Below are positions 51,635 to 60,155 of a stretch of 64,000 nucleotides of DNA, piece after piece; the first letter of the stretch is position 1, and each line of letters opens with the position of its first letter. Position numbers and translations under genes: made by a program. Below the pieces are notes generated by a model. The model was not told the origin of the DNA and searched no databases. It worked only from the letters and a program-made list of their open reading frames with translations. The stretch is from CALMEC01 sp964628685. GTDB lineage: Bacteria > Actinomycetota > Thermoleophilia > Miltoncostaeales > Miltoncostaeaceae. The stretch covers positions 23,385 through 87,384 of the forward strand of contig CAZVNM010000008.1 of NCBI GenBank assembly GCA_964628685.1, read 5' to 3'.

Positions 51635-52021
51635 ATGGGCATCTACCTCCACACCATGTATCGCATCACCGACCCCGAGCGGTCGCGGGCGTTCTACGAG
51701 GCGCTCGGCTTCACCCCGAGCCGGTCGATGGACATCGTCCGCAACGGTGAGCTCGAGGCCACCAACCACTTCTTCTCGATGGGCGACCAGACCGACGTGC
51801 TGGAGCTGACGCACAACCACGACGGCCGTTCGTACGAGATGGGTACCGCGTACGGCCACATCGCGGTCGGCGTCCCCGATCTGGACGGCACGCTCGTGCG
51901 GCTCAAGGAACAGGGCATCGAACCCGAAAAGCCGCCGTACCAGGTGCGCGAGGGCGGCTCGCGGCTCTGCTTCGTGCGCGACCCCGACGACTACCGGATC
52001 GAGCTCATCGAGCGCGGCTGA
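51635..52021 (+). CDS. VOC-superfamily (glyoxalase-like) protein
   Basis: 128 residues. 'YLHTMYRITDPERSRAFYEALGFTPSRSM' begins with the first metal His, 'TDVLELTHNHDG' carries the first Glu, 'GHIAVGVPDL' the second His, and 'RDPDDYRIELIER' the final Glu. This set is that of glyoxalase I (lactoylglutathione lyase), though actinobacteria use other thiols; VOC lyase is the safest call. R2 ends 75 bases upstream. Confidence 0.85.
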   Translation: MGIYLHTMYRITDPERSRAFYEALGFTPSRSMDIVRNGELEATNHFFSMGDQTDVLELTHNHDGRSYEMGTAYGHIAVGVPDLDGTLVRLKEQGIEPEKPPYQVREGGSRLCFVRDPDDYRIELIERG

Positions 52022-52236
52022 CCCCCCCGGGTGCGACGCCTGCCCCGCGCCGCACCCGTCCAGGTCGCCAACCCGATCCGTCCGCGTGTGGACGTACCCG
52101 GGCCCGCTGATGCACCGGTCATCGACATCACACGCGCGCACGACAAGACCCGTCGGGCTTCGTCAACCGCGAGTCACGAGACGCGATTCAGGAGTTCGAT
52201 CTCGCGTGGTGACGGCGACGGGCGTCCCGCACGCGG

Positions 52237-53571
52237 TCAGGGCCGGCGACGATCGCGGCCGCGAAGCTCGCGCAGCCGCGCGTCCAACGCGGCCTCGGCA
52301 CCCCGGTCGGTGGGCTCGTAGAAGCGCACGTGGTCCATGCCCTCCGGCAGCAGGGACTCATCGATCACGCCGTCCGGGAAGTCGTGCGGGTAGCGGTAGC
52401 CGCGCCCATGGCCCAGGTGCCGGGCGTTCAGCCGGCTCGAGTCGCGCAGGCTGATCGGCGGGCGCTGGACGCCGAACCGCTCCACATGCTCCAGCGCCGC
52501 GTCGATCGCGCGGTACGCGGCGTTGGACTTCGGTGCCAGCGCGACGAACACGGCGGCCTGCGCGAGGGGGATGCGGGCCTCCGGCATCCCGACGAACTCC
52601 GCCGCCCGGGCCGCGGCGGACGCGAGGCCGAGCGCACGGGGATCGGCGTTGCCGACGTCCTCGGCGGCGGCGATGACGATGCGTCGGGCGATGAACTTGG
52701 GGTCCTCGCCGCCGTGCAGCATGACCGCCAGGTAGTAGACGGCGGCGTCCGGGTCGCTGCCGCGCATGGCCTTGATGAAGGCCGAGATGGTGTCGTAATG
52801 CTGGTCCCCGGACTTGTCATAGGGCACAGATCGTCCCCCGTCGGCCGCCAGCACGTCGTCGGCGGTCACCGTCCCGCCGTCCGGGATCCCGGCGGCCGCG
52901 GCCTCCAGCAGGTTGAGCGCCCGGCGGGCATCGCCACCGGCCCGCACCACCACCGCGTCACGCGCCGCATCGTCCACCGCGACCCGGTCGGCGAGCCCGT
53001 CGGCGGCCGCCACGGCGCGATCGAGAAGCGCCCGGCAGGCCGGCGCATCGAGCGCCGACAGGCGCACCACCTGCATCCGCGAGATGAGCGCCGAGTTGAC
53101 CTCGTAATAGGGGTTCTCGGTGGTCGCGCCGATCAGCGTGATGAGCCCGTCCTCGACCGCCGGCAGGAGCGCATCCTGCTGTGCCTTGTTGAACCGGTGG
53201 ATCTCGTCGAGGAAGAGCACGGTACGCGTACCCGCCGTCAGGCGGTCCCGTGCTCCGGCCAGCACGTGGCGCACGTCCGCGAGGCCCGCGGAGACCGCCG
53301 ACAGCTCGTCGAACGCTCGGTTGGTCGCTCCCGCGATGACGCGCGCGAGGGTCGTCTTGCCGCATCCCGGTGGTCCATGCAGCAGGAGCGACGGCACCCG
53401 GTCGGCCTCGATGGCCGTCCGAAGCGGCGTGCCGGGCCCCAGCAGATCGTCCTGCCCGACGAGATCGTCCAGGCGCGCGGGCCGCATCCGGGCCGCCAGC
53501 GGGCGCCCCTCGCCGATGCGCCGGTCGACCAGCTCGCCGAAGAGATCCGGGGAATCCGGGGTGCCTGCCAT
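52237..53571 (-). CDS. rarA: Replication-associated recombination protein A
   Basis: 444 residues from ATG 53571. AAA+ motifs: Walker A 'LLLHGPPGCGKTTLARVIAG', Walker B 'TVLFLDEIHRFNKAQQD', Sensor 1 'TLIGATTENPYYEVNSALISR' and Arg finger region. 'YDKSGDQHYDTISAFIKAMRGSDPDAAVYYLAVMLHGGEDPKFIARR' is the RarA/MgsA C-terminal signature. It handles stalled forks with the clamp loader and recombinases. The upstream ATG at 53592 is less likely because it has no family match. Confidence 0.95.
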   Translation of the reverse strand: MAGTPDSPDLFGELVDRRIGEGRPLAARMRPARLDDLVGQDDLLGPGTPLRTAIEADRVPSLLLHGPPGCGKTTLARVIAGATNRAFDELSAVSAGLADVRHVLAGARDRLTAGTRTVLFLDEIHRFNKAQQDALLPAVEDGLITLIGATTENPYYEVNSALISRMQVVRLSALDAPACRALLDRAVAAADGLADRVAVDDAARDAVVVRAGGDARRALNLLEAAAAGIPDGGTVTADDVLAADGGRSVPYDKSGDQHYDTISAFIKAMRGSDPDAAVYYLAVMLHGGEDPKFIARRIVIAAAEDVGNADPRALGLASAAARAAEFVGMPEARIPLAQAAVFVALAPKSNAAYRAIDAALEHVERFGVQRPPISLRDSSRLNARHLGHGRGYRYPHDFPDGVIDESLLPEGMDHVRFYEPTDRGAEAALDARLRELRGRDRRRP

Positions 53572-53800
53572 CACCCGGGAAGGCTTGCACACACCGGGTC
53601 AGGCCGGTGTCGATGGATGCGGAAACCGAATTCCCGAGATATGTTTCCGCCCACGTGGCAATGGCCCGGGGGAGCCCGGACGAACGTCACGGAATCGGAG
53701 CAGTTCTCCAATCGCTCCCCTGCAGGACAGGCGGGAGTTGCGAGCCTCGCAGGCGGAGCACACACGATCTGAGGAAACGGACGACCGACCGGGAGGCGAC

Positions 53801-54217
53801 ATGGCCACGGCCAAGCTGGAGTTCAACGAGGCGATCATGACGGGTGACGAGGTCATCGACACCCAGCACAAGTACCTCATCGAGCTGATCAACGAGATCG
53901 CCGATGTCGTCGACAACGGCACCGCCGAGACCGAGCTCGGTCCGATCCTCCCGATGCTGCAGTATTTCGTCGAGTGGCACTTCGGTCGCGAGGAGGAGTG
54001 CATGCACCGGCGAAACTGCCCGTTCGCCGACATCAACAAGCAGGCGCACGCGCAGTTTCTCCAGACGGTGGCGGACCTCAAGGAGAAGTACCACCAGGAG
54101 GGTGGGAGCGCGGAGCTGGCGCTCGACATGCACACCAAGCTCTGCGACTGGCTGGTCACCCACATCCAGGGGATCGACTCGAAGATCCGCGACTACCCGG
54201 AGCCCGCGGGCGTCTGA
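53801..54217 (+). CDS. Bacteriohemerythrin (first of three)
   Basis: 138 residues behind GGGAGG. The diiron ligand pattern is complete: His in 'IDTQHKYLIELINEI', His-Glu in 'EWHFGREEECMH', His in 'NKQAHAQF', and His-x4-Asp in 'VTHIQGIDSK'. It has the Cys pair 'ECMHRRNC' in the third helix, a feature shared by all three copies. Such proteins bind O2 (or NO) reversibly for sensing, delivery or protection. It is the first of a tandem set. Confidence 0.92.
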   Translation: MATAKLEFNEAIMTGDEVIDTQHKYLIELINEIADVVDNGTAETELGPILPMLQYFVEWHFGREEECMHRRNCPFADINKQAHAQFLQTVADLKEKYHQEGGSAELALDMHTKLCDWLVTHIQGIDSKIRDYPEPAGV

Positions 54218-54230
54218 CCGCTCAAGCGAC

Positions 54231-54260
54231 CGCGACGCGACGGGCAGCCGCCGCGTCGCG
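54231..54260 (+). terminator. Hairpin after first hemerythrin
   Basis: Arms CGCGACGCG and CGCGTCGCG with a 12-base loop. A likely terminator 13 bases after the first hemerythrin's stop, so the three genes are probably separate transcripts. Confidence 0.6.
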
Positions 54261-54406
54261 GATCCGCTTCCGCGCAGGCGGCGGTCACCGCGTGACACGG
54301 GACGGGGTGGCTCTATCACGTCCCCCTTCGGGCGTGCCGATAGAGGTTTGACATCAACACCGCCCCCGGTACGGACGCCGGGGCCGCACACGAAGGACGT
54401 ATTGGC

Positions 54407-54826
54407 ATGGCTGCCGCAGAACGACTCGAGTTCACCGAAGCGATCATGACGGGTGACGAGGTCATCGACACCCAGCACAAGTACCTCATCGAGCTGATCA
54501 ACGAGGTCGCCGACGTCGTGAACGCCGGCACGGCGGAGACCGAGCTCGGCCCGATCCTCCCGACGCTGCAGTACTTCACCGAGTGGCACTTCGGTCGCGA
54601 GGAGGAGTGCATGCACGCGCGTCACTGCCCCTTCGCCGACATCAACAAGGACGCCCACGCCCGGTTCCTCGCGATCGTGGACGACTTCATCCAGCAGTTC
54701 CGTCGCGACGGCGGCAGCCAGGATCTCGCGCTGACGATCCACACGTCGCTGTGCGACTGGCTCGTCAACCACATCCAGGGCATCGACTCCAAGATCCGCG
54801 ACTTCCCCGCACCCGCGGCGGCCTGA
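54407..54826 (+). CDS. Bacteriohemerythrin (second of three)
   Basis: 139 residues, strongly similar to the copies on either side. 'VIDTQHKYLIELINEVADVVNAG', 'EWHFGREEECMHARHC', 'DAHARF' and 'NHIQGIDSK' keep all diiron ligands. About 190 bases of separate promoter region precede it, including 'TTTGACATCAACA', which may hold a -35 box. Confidence 0.92.
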   Translation: MAAAERLEFTEAIMTGDEVIDTQHKYLIELINEVADVVNAGTAETELGPILPTLQYFTEWHFGREEECMHARHCPFADINKDAHARFLAIVDDFIQQFRRDGGSQDLALTIHTSLCDWLVNHIQGIDSKIRDFPAPAAA

Positions 54827-54930
54827 TCCTCGGGCGGGTGCTCCGCGCATCCGTCCCGTTTTTTCGCCTCCTCCGGCGCCCGTCCACCGCGACGCGACCT
54901 CCTTCCGACCGCCGGGAGGAGGTCAACTCG

Positions 54931-54951
54931 TGATGTTGACCGTCAACATCA
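54931..54951. promoter_or_regulatory. Perfect palindrome upstream of third hemerythrin
   Basis: TGATGTTGAC, one centre base, then GTCAACATCA: perfect 10-bp arms, about 85 bases upstream of the third hemerythrin start. It is symmetric like a dimeric repressor or activator site. The identity of the regulator is unknown. The AT content is high for this genome. Confidence 0.6.
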
Positions 54952-55036
54952 TGTTTTACACATGGCGGTCGATAAAAAGGAGCACGACGGAGAACGCGTG
55001 CTCACGGGAGCGCGCCCGGACGGAGGGCAGTACAGC

Positions 55037-55456
55037 ATGACCAACGCGCAGCGGCTCGAGTTCAACGAGTCGATCATGACCGGGGACGAGATCATCGACA
55101 CCCAGCACAAGTACCTCATCGAGCTGATCAACGAGATCGCCGATGTGGTCAACGCGGGCACCGGTGAGACGCACCTGGGCGAGATCCTCCCGACGCTGCA
55201 GTACTTCACCGAGTGGCACTTCGGCCGCGAGGAGGAGTGCATGCACGCGCGCAACTGCCCGTTCGCCGACACCAACAAGAAGGCGCACGGCGTCTTCCTG
55301 GCGATCATCGACGAGTTCGTCGAGCAGTTCCGTGCGGAGGGTGGCAGCAACGAGCTGGCGCTCACGATCCACACCAAGCTGATCGACTGGTTCGTCAACC
55401 ACATCAAGACGATCGACGCCCGGATCCGCGACTACCCGGCACCGGCCGAGGTCTAG
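55037..55456 (+). CDS. Bacteriohemerythrin (third of three)
   Basis: 139 residues from ATG 55037, with GGAGGG upstream. The in-frame GTG/ATG extension to 54962 lacks homology. 'IIDTQHKYLIELINEIADVVNAG', 'EWHFGREEECMHARNC', 'KKAHGVF' and 'NHIKTIDAR' carry the diiron ligands. It differs from its siblings mainly at the surface and in the last helix. A perfect palindrome lies upstream. Three copies suggest recent duplication. Confidence 0.92.
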   Translation: MTNAQRLEFNESIMTGDEIIDTQHKYLIELINEIADVVNAGTGETHLGEILPTLQYFTEWHFGREEECMHARNCPFADTNKKAHGVFLAIIDEFVEQFRAEGGSNELALTIHTKLIDWFVNHIKTIDARIRDYPAPAEV

Positions 55457-55515
55457 TCCCCACGGGGTGCGGCGACCCGCGTGGCCGCCGCACACCGCAC
55501 CGCGCACCGTCCGGG

Positions 55516-56757
55516 TCAGCCGCGCACCCGGACCGTGCGCGCGTGTCGCTCCGGCACGGTGGCCGCCACCAGGGCCGCCAGGATCGGGAGCAGCGCGAGG
55601 ATCCACAGGACGGTCTCACGGCCCCACGCGTCGGCCATGGCACCGACCGCCGGGAGCCACGGCGTCGCAACGCCGATGGCGCCGAAGCCCAGCACCCATG
55701 CGGCCGCGAGCGCCGGCCGGTGGGGCATGAACGCCTGTCCCATGACGACGGTCGCCGAGAACGACGCCATGAGGATGAAGCCGGTGGCGGCGAGGCCGGC
55801 GATCCCGAACCAACCGTCGTTCAGGATGAAGGCCGCGGTGCACGGGACGGCGAGCGGCAGCGACAGCATGAGCATGCGCCGCCCGCCGATGGCGTCCGCC
55901 ACCATGCCGCCGACCATCGTCCCGATCGCGCCGGTGATGACGAACGCGAAGATGACGAGGCCCTGGCCCCGGTCGCTCATGCCGCGCTGACCGGTGAGGA
56001 AGAGCGGGACGATCGCCATCAGACCGAACTGGGTCCACGTGCGGAGGCTCACGCAGGTGGTGAGGAGCACCATGCCCCGCATGTCGGTGCGGGCGGCGGG
56101 CGAGGTGCCCGTGGGGATCGCGACGACCGGAACGGTGATGCGACGGAGCGCGACCAGGAGGAGCACCATCGCCACGGCGCCCGGAACGAGGATCGTGAGG
56201 GTTGTGCGCTCGTTGAGGACCGGCACGAACGCGGCGACGATCAGCGGTCCGAAGGCGAACCCCACGTTGCCGCCGATTGTGAAGTAGGCGACGCCGGTCG
56301 CCTTGCGCGATCCGGCGAAGTGGTTGGCGAGGCGTGCCGCCTCGGGGTGGTAGGCGCCCACGCCCAGCCCGCAGATGACGACCAGGAGGAGCAGGAGCCA
56401 GTACGACGAGACGAGGCCCGCCGCGGCGAGTCCACAGGTGGCCATGGCGACGCCGGACCAGAGCATCCAGGTGGCGGTCACGCGGTCGGCGACCAGGCCG
56501 AACACCGGCTGGATGAACGACGACGAGAAGGTGATGGCGGCCATCAACATCGAGGTGCGGAGGTCCGACAGCATCAGGGCCTTCTTGAAGGCCGGCAGGA
56601 GGGGGCTCAGCATGCCGACCGTCATGTCGACCAGGAAGTGGCCACCGGCGAGGATGCCGAGGCTCCGCCGGTCGGGCGCGACGCCCGGGGTCGGCGGGCC
56701 GTCTGCGGGCGATGCGGGCGCGCTAGCCTGCGCGTCCATGGACGGGGAACGGGTCAT
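55516..56757 (-). CDS. MFS exporter (Fsr-like)
   Basis: 413 residues with about 12 TM helices. 'GILAGGHFLVDMTVGMLSPLLPAFKKALMLSDLRTSMLMAAITFSSSFIQPVFGLVADR' is characteristic of the fosmidomycin-resistance-like group. 'GLGVGAYHPEAARLANHFAGSRKATGVAYFTIGGNVGFAFGPL' is also typical. It probably exports small drugs. Two in-frame starts, 56757 and 56739, are possible; neither has a clear Shine-Dalgarno, so the transcript may be leaderless. The second overlaps the divergent small gene's start. Confidence 0.87.
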   Translation of the reverse strand: MTRSPSMDAQASAPASPADGPPTPGVAPDRRSLGILAGGHFLVDMTVGMLSPLLPAFKKALMLSDLRTSMLMAAITFSSSFIQPVFGLVADRVTATWMLWSGVAMATCGLAAAGLVSSYWLLLLLVVICGLGVGAYHPEAARLANHFAGSRKATGVAYFTIGGNVGFAFGPLIVAAFVPVLNERTTLTILVPGAVAMVLLLVALRRITVPVVAIPTGTSPAARTDMRGMVLLTTCVSLRTWTQFGLMAIVPLFLTGQRGMSDRGQGLVIFAFVITGAIGTMVGGMVADAIGGRRMLMLSLPLAVPCTAAFILNDGWFGIAGLAATGFILMASFSATVVMGQAFMPHRPALAAAWVLGFGAIGVATPWLPAVGAMADAWGRETVLWILALLPILAALVAATVPERHARTVRVRG

Positions 56758-56959
56758 CGTCGGCGCCGACGTTCAGGCGCTGCTGCGGACGCTCGGGCCC
56801 GGAGCGTACGAATCGGACCTCGCGGCGGCCTGGATCGATGCGGACCGGGAGTTCGCCAGCGTCGAGGAGCTTGCCGCGCACTGTCCCCCCGAGCGGATCG
56901 GGATGTCAGCGGGTGCCTTCGCCGCGCTCATCGGTCCGCTCTTCGGCGAGTTCGAGTGA
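56738..56959 (+). CDS. Small acidic protein, possible gene
   Basis: 73 residues: 'MDGERVIVGADVQALLRTLGPGAYESDLAAAWIDADREFASVEELAAHCPPERIGMSAGAFAALIGPLFGEFE'-like composition, acidic and helical with low proline, more gene-like than chance frames here. It begins on the bases CATG shared with the MFS start at 56739, so the two starts would overlap head to head. Its 3' end overlaps the C-terminal codons of the minus-strand membrane protein (54 bases). No family was recognised, so the call is cautious. Confidence 0.42.
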   Translation: MDGERVIVGADVQALLRTLGPGAYESDLAAAWIDADREFASVEELAAHCPPERIGMSAGAFAALIGPLFGEFE

Positions 56960-57637
56960 CGCCCCGGGGGCGTCGGAATCGGTCTGTCCCAGACGGTCGT
57001 CCGGCACCTCGATGACGTGCCCCTGCGCGTGGCCGCTCACCATGATCTGACGGCTGGGGTCGCTCTGCTCCCACCACCGCGCGGTCCGCACGAGCTGGAG
57101 GACGCGGGCGAGCGTGGCGCCGACGACGATGCTCGCGACGATCGCCGAGGCGATCGCGCCCTTGCCCGACTCGGTCGCGAACACCGACGACTCGTTGTAG
57201 ACGAACGTGTCGCCGACCAGGAGCTGCTGGGAGTTGATCAGCGGGCAGAAGACGAGTCCCCACAGCAGGAAGATGACCGGCGCGAACGAGAGGCCCTTGA
57301 TCCAGCTGCGGCCGGGGAGCCACCGTTCGACGAGCGCGAACAGGAGCACGACACCCACCGCCAACACGAACGTCGCGACCAGGCCGGTGCGCGCCGGGTT
57401 CGTCGCTCCGAGCGCGTTGCCGAGCCCGTCGGGGAAGTCGTGGTCGGTCCAGCGGTGGTTGAGGATCCGTCCGGCGTGACCCTCCTGCATGATCGTGAGC
57501 CACAGCACGGTTGCCATCAGCGCTGATGCGATGACCGCGGAGACCCATCGGCCGATCGTGACGGCGGCGGGGAAGTGGCCGCCCAGCGTCGCCGGGCCCG
57601 GGGGATCCAGCACAGCGGGGTGGCTCGCACGTTCCAT
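56906..57637 (-). CDS. Multi-pass membrane protein
   Basis: 243 residues with several hydrophobic helices ('WVSAVIASALMATVLWLTIM', 'LVATFVLAVGVVLLFALVERW', 'GLSFAPVIFLLWGLVFCPLI', 'IASAIVASIVVGATLARVLQLV'). Basic loops and a hydrophilic, acidic C-terminal tail complete it. Family unknown. It is divergent from the MoeB operon, with about 100 bases between the starts; a TATAAT-containing segment lies in that space. Confidence 0.68.
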   Translation of the reverse strand: MERASHPAVLDPPGPATLGGHFPAAVTIGRWVSAVIASALMATVLWLTIMQEGHAGRILNHRWTDHDFPDGLGNALGATNPARTGLVATFVLAVGVVLLFALVERWLPGRSWIKGLSFAPVIFLLWGLVFCPLINSQQLLVGDTFVYNESSVFATESGKGAIASAIVASIVVGATLARVLQLVRTARWWEQSDPSRQIMVSGHAQGHVIEVPDDRLGQTDSDAPGASLELAEERTDERGEGTR

Positions 57638-57697
57638 GGATGGAGGCTACCGTCTGGTGTTCCCAACCGGTGGATGCGCGTTGACGGCCGTAAAGGG

Positions 57698-57703
57698 TAT
57701 AAT
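57698..57703 (+). promoter_or_regulatory. Possible -10 box for the MoeB-CysO operon
   Basis: A perfect TATAAT lies within AGGGTATAATCCCT, so the -10 is framed by a short AGGG/CCCT palindrome. It is about 37 bases upstream of the first gene (ATG 57740). No good -35 is seen at 17-base spacing; the TTGACG at 57681 is too close. A start-overlapping operator is possible but untested. Confidence 0.5.
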
Positions 57704-57739
57704 CCCTGTGGTAATTATGGATCTTGCGCGGAGGGGCGC

Positions 57740-58921
57740 ATGACTGCGAGCTATCAGGACCTACTTGCACAGGCGCGGAACCGGATCCCGGAGGTGGACC
57801 CCGCGGGCCTCGCCGAGCTCCTCGAGGGGCCGGATGCGCCGCTCGTGATCGACGTCCGGGAACAGGCCGAATGGGACGAGGGGTACATCCCCGGCGCGGT
57901 GCACGTGCCGCGCGGCTTCCTCGAGAGCCGCATCGCCGGCATCGCGTCCCGTGACACGCCGATCGTGCTCTCGTGCGCGGCCGGCAACCGCTCCATCCTG
58001 GCCGGCATCACGCTGGCGGAGATGGGCTACACGGACGTCACGAGCCTGGCCGGCGGCTTCACCGACTGGAAGCGCGGTGGCCGGCCCTTCGACGTCCCGC
58101 GGACGCTCGCACCCGAGCAGCGGCGCCGGTACTCCCGCCACCTCTCGCTCAGCGAGGTGGGTGAGGAGGGGCAGCTGCGCCTCCTGGACGGCAAGGTCCT
58201 CCTGATCGGCGCCGGCGGCCTCGGCTCACCGGCCGCGCTCTACCTGGCGGCGGCGGGCGTGGGCACCCTGGGCCTCGTGGACGACGACGTGGTGGACGAG
58301 TCCAACCTGCAGCGGCAGATCATCCACACGACCGACCGCGTGGGGATGCTGAAGGGCGAATCGGCGAAGATCGCGATCAACGCCCTCAACCCGGACGTGC
58401 GCGTGAATGTGCACGACACGCGCATCACCCGTGACAATGCGGTGGACCTCCTGTCGCAGTACGACGTCGTGATCGACGGCACCGACAACTTCCCCACGCG
58501 CTACCTGGTGAGCGATGCGTCGCTCATGACCCGCACGCCGCTGGTGCACGCGAGCATCCTGCGCTTCGAGGGTCACGCCAGCGTGTTCCTGCCGTACGAC
58601 GGGCCGTGCTACCGCTGCCTGTTCCCGGAGCCGCCCCCGGCCGACCTCGCGCCATCCTGCGGCGAGGCGGGTGTGCTGGGTGTGCTCTGCGGCACCATGG
58701 GCTGCATCCAGGCGACCGAGGCGATCAAGATCCTCCTGGGCCAGGGCGACACCCTGTCTGGACGGCTGCTCGTGTACGACGCCCTGGGCATGACCTACAC
58801 GGAGCTGAAGCTGCGGCGTGACCCCGATTGCCCGGCGTGCGGCCCCGACGCACAGCTGGAGTTCAAAGACTACGAGGCGTGGTGCTCCGGGATCGGTCGC
58901 CACGCGGTGGGAGCAGCATGA
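57740..58921 (+). CDS. moeZ: Rhodanese-MoeB/ThiF activating enzyme
   Basis: 393 residues with GAGGGG upstream. A rhodanese domain at residues about 10-115 has the active-site Cys in 'LSCAAGNRS', with no RHOD-less changes. A MoeB/ThiF domain fills the rest: 'LLIGAGGLGSPAALYLAAAGVGTLGLVDDDVVDESNLQRQIIHT' (ATP-binding), 'DGTDNFPTRYLVSD' and zinc Cys pairs 'CYRCLF' and 'CPACG'. It should adenylate and thiocarboxylate the CysO-like protein encoded next. The order is unusual: MoeZ normally has rhodanese at the C-terminus; here it is at the N-terminus. The stop overlaps the next start (ATGA). Confidence 0.9.
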   Translation: MTASYQDLLAQARNRIPEVDPAGLAELLEGPDAPLVIDVREQAEWDEGYIPGAVHVPRGFLESRIAGIASRDTPIVLSCAAGNRSILAGITLAEMGYTDVTSLAGGFTDWKRGGRPFDVPRTLAPEQRRRYSRHLSLSEVGEEGQLRLLDGKVLLIGAGGLGSPAALYLAAAGVGTLGLVDDDVVDESNLQRQIIHTTDRVGMLKGESAKIAINALNPDVRVNVHDTRITRDNAVDLLSQYDVVIDGTDNFPTRYLVSDASLMTRTPLVHASILRFEGHASVFLPYDGPCYRCLFPEPPPADLAPSCGEAGVLGVLCGTMGCIQATEAIKILLGQGDTLSGRLLVYDALGMTYTELKLRRDPDCPACGPDAQLEFKDYEAWCSGIGRHAVGAA

Positions 58922-59196
58922 CGACGATCAAGATTCCGCCGGTCCTCCGTCCCGCCGTGGGCGGCGAGCGTCAGGTGAGCGCCGACGGCGCCACCGTGGG
59001 CGAGGTGCTGGACGCCCTCTACGCCCAGCACCCGACGGTGCGGGGCCAGCTGCAGGCCGACGACGGGTCGCTGCACCGGTTCGTCAACCTGTACCTCAAC
59101 GATGAGGACGTGCGCACACTCTCGTGGCTCGACACCGAGGTGTCCGACGGCGACACGCTGACGATCCTGCCTGCCATGGCGGGCGGGGCTGCATGA
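58918..59196 (+). CDS. cysO: Sulfur carrier protein CysO/ThiS/MoaD-like
   Basis: 92 residues. 'TTIKIPPVLRPAVGGERQVSADGATVGEVLDALYAQHPTVRGQLQADDGSLHRFVNLYLNDEDVRTLSWLDTEVSDGDTLTILPAMAGG' matches CysO of mycobacteria, with the beta-grasp fold and a C-terminal Gly-Gly. It ends GGAA rather than GG, so the Mec peptidase would expose the Gly-Gly before activation. It is coupled on both sides by ATGA-type overlaps. Confidence 0.93.
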   Translation: MTTIKIPPVLRPAVGGERQVSADGATVGEVLDALYAQHPTVRGQLQADDGSLHRFVNLYLNDEDVRTLSWLDTEVSDGDTLTILPAMAGGAA

Positions 59197-60155
59197 CCGG
59201 CGCCCTCGCACCGCCCCGGGTGGCGGTGGCCGAGGACGTCCTCGCCACCATCGGCAACACGTCGCTGGTGGACGTGTCGCGGCTCAGTCCCAATCCGGAC
59301 GTCCGCATCCTCGCCAAGATGGAGAGCGAGAACCCGACCGGCTCCATCAAGGACCGCACCGCGCTGTCGCTGGTGCGCGACGCCGAGGAGCGTGGCCTGG
59401 TGAAGCCGGGCGACACCATCATGGAGCCGACGTCCGGCAACACCGGCATCGCGCTCGCCATGATCTGCCGGGTGCGCGGCTACCGCCTGCTGGCGGTGAT
59501 GCCGGACAACGTGACCGAGGAGCGCCGTCAGCTGCTCACCCTCTTCGGTGCCGAGATCGTCGAGTCGCCCGGGGACGAGGGCTCCAACGGGGCGGTCGTG
59601 ATGGCCAAGCGGCTGTCGGCCGAGAACGGCCTGTACATGCCCTTCCAGTACGGCAACCCCGCCAACCCGCGTGCGCACGCGGAGGGCACCGCCGAGGAGA
59701 TCGTGCGCGACTGCCCCGAGGTGGACGTGCTGGTCGCCGGGCTCGGTACCGGCGGCACGCTGATGGGGTGTTCGCAGCGGCTCAAGCGCCACCGCGCCGA
59801 CATCCAGATCGTCGCCTGCGAGCCGATGCAGGGTGAGCCGCTCATGGGCCTTCGCAGCCTGGACGACGGCTTCATCCCGCCGATCCTCGACGTGTCGCGG
59901 CTGGACCGCAAGCTCCTGGTGTCCAACCCCGACGCGCTGACGATGACACGGCGTCTGGCCGACGAGTGCGGCCTGTTCGTGGGGGTCTCGTCCGGCGGGG
60001 TCATCCACACCGCCACGCGCATGGCCTCCCGCATGGAGCGCGGCACGATCGTGGGCATCGTCGCCGACGGCGGCTGGAAGTACCTGTCGGCCGGCATCTG
60101 GACCGACGACACCGAGACGGTGGAGGACCGTCTGGACCGCGGGGTCTTCTGGTGA
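59193..60155 (+). CDS. cysM: CysO-dependent cysteine synthase
   Basis: 320 residues. Lys in 'ENPTGSIKDRTALSLV' binds PLP. 'MEPTSGNTGIALAM' and 'VAGLGTGGTLMGCSQRL' are the phosphate-binding elements. The mycobacterial CysM-like end 'YLSAGIWTDDTETVEDRLDRGVFW' is kept. It uses O-phosphoserine and the CysO-thiocarboxylate. The ATG overlaps the cysO stop by 4 bases. Confidence 0.92.
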   Translation: MTGALAPPRVAVAEDVLATIGNTSLVDVSRLSPNPDVRILAKMESENPTGSIKDRTALSLVRDAEERGLVKPGDTIMEPTSGNTGIALAMICRVRGYRLLAVMPDNVTEERRQLLTLFGAEIVESPGDEGSNGAVVMAKRLSAENGLYMPFQYGNPANPRAHAEGTAEEIVRDCPEVDVLVAGLGTGGTLMGCSQRLKRHRADIQIVACEPMQGEPLMGLRSLDDGFIPPILDVSRLDRKLLVSNPDALTMTRRLADECGLFVGVSSGGVIHTATRMASRMERGTIVGIVADGGWKYLSAGIWTDDTETVEDRLDRGVFW

